Below, in pieces: positions 49,819 through 52,539 of a DNA stretch of 52,539 bases. How positions within the stretch are numbered: position 1 is the stretch's first letter; each line of letters starts with the position of its first letter. Both the position numbers and the translations under genes were made by a program. The notes under the pieces are model-generated. The model was not told the origin of the DNA, did not search any database, and saw only the letters and a list, made by a program, of their open reading frames with translations. The DNA lies in assembly GCA_024232355.1 (NCBI GenBank), contig JAAEPW010000501.1, positions 1 to 52,539 of the forward strand, in the 5' to 3' direction. This stretch comes from Chloroflexota bacterium. Lineage in GTDB: Bacteria > Chloroflexota > Anaerolineae > B4-G1.

Positions 49819-52319
49819 AAAGAAAATTGCGAGGTCTCAAACGCCGTGACATCCAACTGGACTATAGCCTCTACCGGGTCGACGTGCCCATTCGCGGCCT
49901 CTCCGACGTCGAGTTGAGCGTCGTGGACATCTGGCCGGAGGGAGCCGAGCGGACGATCATGTTTGTGCACGGCTATGCCGGTTGCGCCGAGACGTGGGAG
50001 TACCAGATCAATCACTTTGCGAATAAATGTCGCGTCATAGCGCCCGACCTGCGCGGTCACGGCCAGAGTGATGCCCCTTTTACCGAATACACCATGTCCG
50101 AGTTGGTGGACGATATAAACGGGATTGCGGATACACTCAACCTGCCGGAGAAATTCGTCCTGGCCGGGCATTCCTTTGGCGGCTCGATCTGTGTCGAATA
50201 TGCCAACGCGCACCCAGAGCGGCTGGAAAAACTGATCTTGATCGCGACCGCTGGCGAATACCCGCTCCCTCGCGGGACATCTTTGCTCACGCGTGTTCCG
50301 GCAGCCGCTTTTCGACCTTGGTGGAAATATCGCCCACGTTGGAACGCCGAGGTCCACGTCCTAAAGCGCATGATGCTGAACAATATGCGCGAGTGGAAAG
50401 GTTGGCCGCTGTTGGAAAATATCAGCACGCCGACGCTCGTCATCACCGGTGAAAGAGACCGGTACTTTCCGCGCTGGGTCTTTGAGGGCATAGGCAACAA
50501 GGTGCCGGGAGCCGAGGTCATGGACGTGGGTGCGTCCAAGCATAAAGTCCAGCTCGAACGTCATCAAGCGGTCAACCGGGCCATCGAACGTTTCGTCGGT
50601 GACGAGGCAGAAGGGCGGCGCATCTCGTGGCGTGAGCAGACCACCCAACTAGAACCGCCGGAGGACCGTCCCTGGCTCCACAACTATGGCGACCACACAC
50701 CTCCCACCGTGCCCATCCCGCGCCAGCCGCTGCACAAATTCCTGGAAGCAGCGGCAGACAACGTGCCCAAAAAGACGGCGACCGTGTTCTATGGCTCTAC
50801 GATGACCTATCAGCAACTGGAGCAGCGGGCCAATCAGTTCGCCCACGCGCTGCACGGCCTGGGTGTCAAACCGGGAGCGCGCGTCATGCTGGTGCTGCCC
50901 AACGTGCCACAGATGATCGTCGCCTACTATGCCACGCTCAAGATTGGTGGTGTGGTGGTGCTGCCCAATCCCGATGCCGACGGACCCGCCATCATCCAAC
51001 AGATCAGGGAAACCGACGCACAGGTGCTGGTCACGTTGAGAGAGTTTGGTGGGTTGGCACAGGCTGTGCAAGCGCACGCCCCGCTCACCCTCGTCTTTGC
51101 CGACATCCGTGAAGCCGTCTCGACCAGCGTCTACAAACAGCTTTTGGCCCGTTGGGAAGCGGCCGGTCTTGGCGAACAGGTCAAAGCCGACAAAAGTTAC
51201 GGCGGACACCTGATGAGGCAACTACTGATGGACGCGGTGCGGACGCCGCCCGACATCAAGGTCTCTAACGAGGACCTGGCTGCCATTCTCTATACCAGCG
51301 GAACTACCGACGAACCCAAGGGGGTTTGTCTGACCCACGGCAACCTGGTCGCCAACGCGATCCAGACCCGTCATTGGATTCCCGATATGCACTATGGCCA
51401 AGAGACCTTTCTCTCGGTCATTCCCCTGACCCACAGCTATGGCATGACCACCGCGATGAATATCCCGGTAGTTATGGGCGCGACGATCGTGCTGTTGCCC
51501 GTTTTCGAGCTGGGACAGGTACTTGAGCACATCAAGCAGTTCAAACCGACCATATTCCCCGGCGTCCCGTCGATATACATGGCCATCAACCAAGCGCCCG
51601 ACGTGCGCTCGTACGGACTATCGTCTATCAAGGCCTGCATCAGCGGTGCTGCCCCTCTCCCCATCGAGGTGCAAGAAGCGTTTGAGAAGCTCACGCACGG
51701 CCTCTTGGTGGAAGGGTATGGATTGACGGAAGCTTCACCGGTGACCCACGCCAATCCTCTCAAAGGCAGACGCAAGGCCGGTTCGATCGGTATCCCCATC
51801 CCCAATACCAGTGCCAAGATTGTGGACCTGGCAACCGGTGAGGATTTGGGGACCGGACAGATCGGCGAACTGGCGGTCAAAGGCCCTCAAGTGATGCGCG
51901 GGTACTGGACTCGAAAGGACGAGATAGATGCCGAGTCTGTGCTAAAAGATGGTTGGCTCCACACCGGCGACGTGGCCGTGATGGACGCCGATGGTTACGC
52001 ACAGATCATTGGGCGCAAGAGAGACACGATCTTTGCCGGTGATTACAGCGTTTATCCTCGAGATATCGAAGAGGTATTGTACGAAAACAGCAAAGTCTTG
52101 GAGGTAGCCGTCGTGGGCGTTCCGAGCGGAGAAAGCGGGCAAAAGGTCAAGGCATTCATTGTACCTCGCCCAGGCAGCAACCTCTCCAAAGACGAGTTGT
52201 TAAACCTTTGCCGCAAGCGTCTGGAAGAGTATGCCGTGCCGTGGGAGATCGAGTTCCGCGAAAAACTACCAAAGTCGTTCGTGGGTAAAGTGCTGCGTCG
52301 TATGCTGACCGGGGAGTAG
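49815..52319 (+). CDS. Fusion of alpha/beta hydrolase and acyl-CoA synthetase (AMP-binding)
   Basis: 834 residues from ATG 49815 (MKRKLRGLKRRDIQ). Residues about 30-260: alpha/beta hydrolase with MFVHGYAGCAETWE, DLRGHGQSD, nucleophile LAGHSFGGS and a C-terminal His in GASKHKVQLERHQ. Residues about 300-834: adenylate-forming enzyme, with LAAILYTSGTTDEPKG (P-loop), GYGLTEASP, LHTGDVAVMDADGY, GRKRDTIFAG and the catalytic Lys near the end in SFVGKVLRRM. The pairing suggests an ester or thioester is cleaved and the acid activated to acyl-CoA. It follows a second, separate hydrolase by ATGA. Confidence 0.9.
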   Translation: MKRKLRGLKRRDIQLDYSLYRVDVPIRGLSDVELSVVDIWPEGAERTIMFVHGYAGCAETWEYQINHFANKCRVIAPDLRGHGQSDAPFTEYTMSELVDDINGIADTLNLPEKFVLAGHSFGGSICVEYANAHPERLEKLILIATAGEYPLPRGTSLLTRVPAAAFRPWWKYRPRWNAEVHVLKRMMLNNMREWKGWPLLENISTPTLVITGERDRYFPRWVFEGIGNKVPGAEVMDVGASKHKVQLERHQAVNRAIERFVGDEAEGRRISWREQTTQLEPPEDRPWLHNYGDHTPPTVPIPRQPLHKFLEAAADNVPKKTATVFYGSTMTYQQLEQRANQFAHALHGLGVKPGARVMLVLPNVPQMIVAYYATLKIGGVVVLPNPDADGPAIIQQIRETDAQVLVTLREFGGLAQAVQAHAPLTLVFADIREAVSTSVYKQLLARWEAAGLGEQVKADKSYGGHLMRQLLMDAVRTPPDIKVSNEDLAAILYTSGTTDEPKGVCLTHGNLVANAIQTRHWIPDMHYGQETFLSVIPLTHSYGMTTAMNIPVVMGATIVLLPVFELGQVLEHIKQFKPTIFPGVPSIYMAINQAPDVRSYGLSSIKACISGAAPLPIEVQEAFEKLTHGLLVEGYGLTEASPVTHANPLKGRRKAGSIGIPIPNTSAKIVDLATGEDLGTGQIGELAVKGPQVMRGYWTRKDEIDAESVLKDGWLHTGDVAVMDADGYAQIIGRKRDTIFAGDYSVYPRDIEEVLYENSKVLEVAVVGVPSGESGQKVKAFIVPRPGSNLSKDELLNLCRKRLEEYAVPWEIEFREKLPKSFVGKVLRRMLTGE

Positions 52320-52330
52320 ACTCGATACAT

Positions 52331-52440
52331 GGCTGTTCAGTTCTAACAAATTCTCGACACAAAACGTCGATCTGACCGTAAACGCTCGTAGCTACCGTCT
52401 CGGTGGTTACGAGCGTTCGTGCATTGAGAGCACTGGACGG
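52331..52440. mobile_element. Family 1 element, copy d, truncated or rearranged
   Basis: Left end GGCTGTTCAGTTCTAAC matches the family 1 terminus. The interior is replaced by a 16-bp-stem hairpin at 52381-52417 (AACGCTCGTA with TACGAGCGTT), and the right part GAGAGCACTGG resembles the conserved GAGCATTGGA near family right ends. The right terminus is unclear. Confidence 0.6.
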
Positions 52441-52506
52441 TGACAGCGGAGGCGATTGATCCGGCGGACGGCACGGCGTTGCGCGGTCTGGTTTGAACAG
52501 ATGTAG

Positions 52507-52530
52507 GGCGGGTTTGCTACCCGCCGTTTT
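52507..52530. terminator. GGCGGGT/ACCCGCC hairpin followed by GTTTT
   Basis: A perfect 7-bp stem with a 5-base loop, then GTTTT. It may terminate the hydrolase-synthetase transcript, or be part of a dispersed GGCGGGTTTGCTACCCGCC repeat. Confidence 0.5.
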
Positions 52531-52539
52531 GTCTGGCGT

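Noticed and set aside
49815..52319. Polyketide or non-ribosomal peptide module.
   Set aside because: The adenylation domain is of the acyl-CoA synthetase type and there is no carrier, condensation or ketosynthase domain.
1..52539. CRISPR arrays, tRNA and rRNA genes.
   Set aside because: No regularly spaced direct repeats and no recognisable tRNA or rRNA cores were found; the repeats present are inverted-repeat elements.

Overview
The window reads as a chromosomal segment of an uncultured Chloroflexota bacterium, most likely of the Anaerolineae/Caldilinea type. The clues are several secreted or membrane proteins with long Pro/Thr-rich stalks, a secreted protein ending in a YLPVVLK-type tail that I associate with this phylum, a menaquinone (menA/menG) pathway, many ATGA start/stop overlaps, and a dense population of small non-coding repeats. 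This taxonomic call is an inference. I saw no tRNA, rRNA, CRISPR array or prophage.

Layout. 1-1500 is a decayed region: frameshifted gene remnants cut by two copies of a small inverted-repeat element, one with a 10-bp target duplication. 1.5-3.9 kb holds a HIT protein coupled to a sugar kinase/nucleotidyltransferase fusion. 4.0-5.9 kb holds a membrane protein and an EamA transporter behind a complete promoter, ykkC-class riboswitch and terminator. 5.9-6.7 kb is a REP-associated transposase with its REP repeats. 6.7-9.7 kb carries menA, menG, a second methyltransferase and an acetyltransferase. 9.7-13.4 kb is a pectin/uronate-type module: kdgK, eda and a secreted beta-helix protein. 13.7-18.5 kb holds a stalked membrane protein and a vWA / PP2C / kinase triad (TerY-P type) whose kinase is fused through a membrane segment to an FGE-like domain. 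18.6-20.5 kb has two paralogous secreted proteins and a broken third copy. 20.8-25.1 kb has add, a cobalamin adenosyltransferase, a metallo-beta-lactamase-fold hydrolase, an A/T-rich unknown gene and a methyltransferase.

25.1-29.1 kb is a two-component system whose regulator and kinase genes are separated by an opposite-strand ArsR/ArsP cassette with clear operators; both two-component genes end in the same 150-bp structured repeat. 29.4-32.6 kb is a lipoprotein plus MacB-type ABC transporter operon. 32.7-43.8 kb is mostly housekeeping: prfA, an S9 peptidase, a HAD-like protein, comM, xpt-guaA, a membrane protein with an SRPBCC protein, metF and a CHMI-like isomerase. 43.8-48.1 kb holds a degenerate-PP2C/beta-propeller membrane protein and an LCP (LytR-CpsA-Psr) protein. 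48.2-52.3 kb holds a DUF169 protein, a lipase-like hydrolase and an alpha/beta hydrolase fused to an acyl-CoA synthetase.

The most notable features are the TerY-P triad with its FGE fusion, two enzyme fusions that join consecutive or related reactions, and at least five families of short inverted-repeat elements. Two of these families show intact target-site duplications with no matching transposase in the window, so they appear to be non-autonomous mobile elements.
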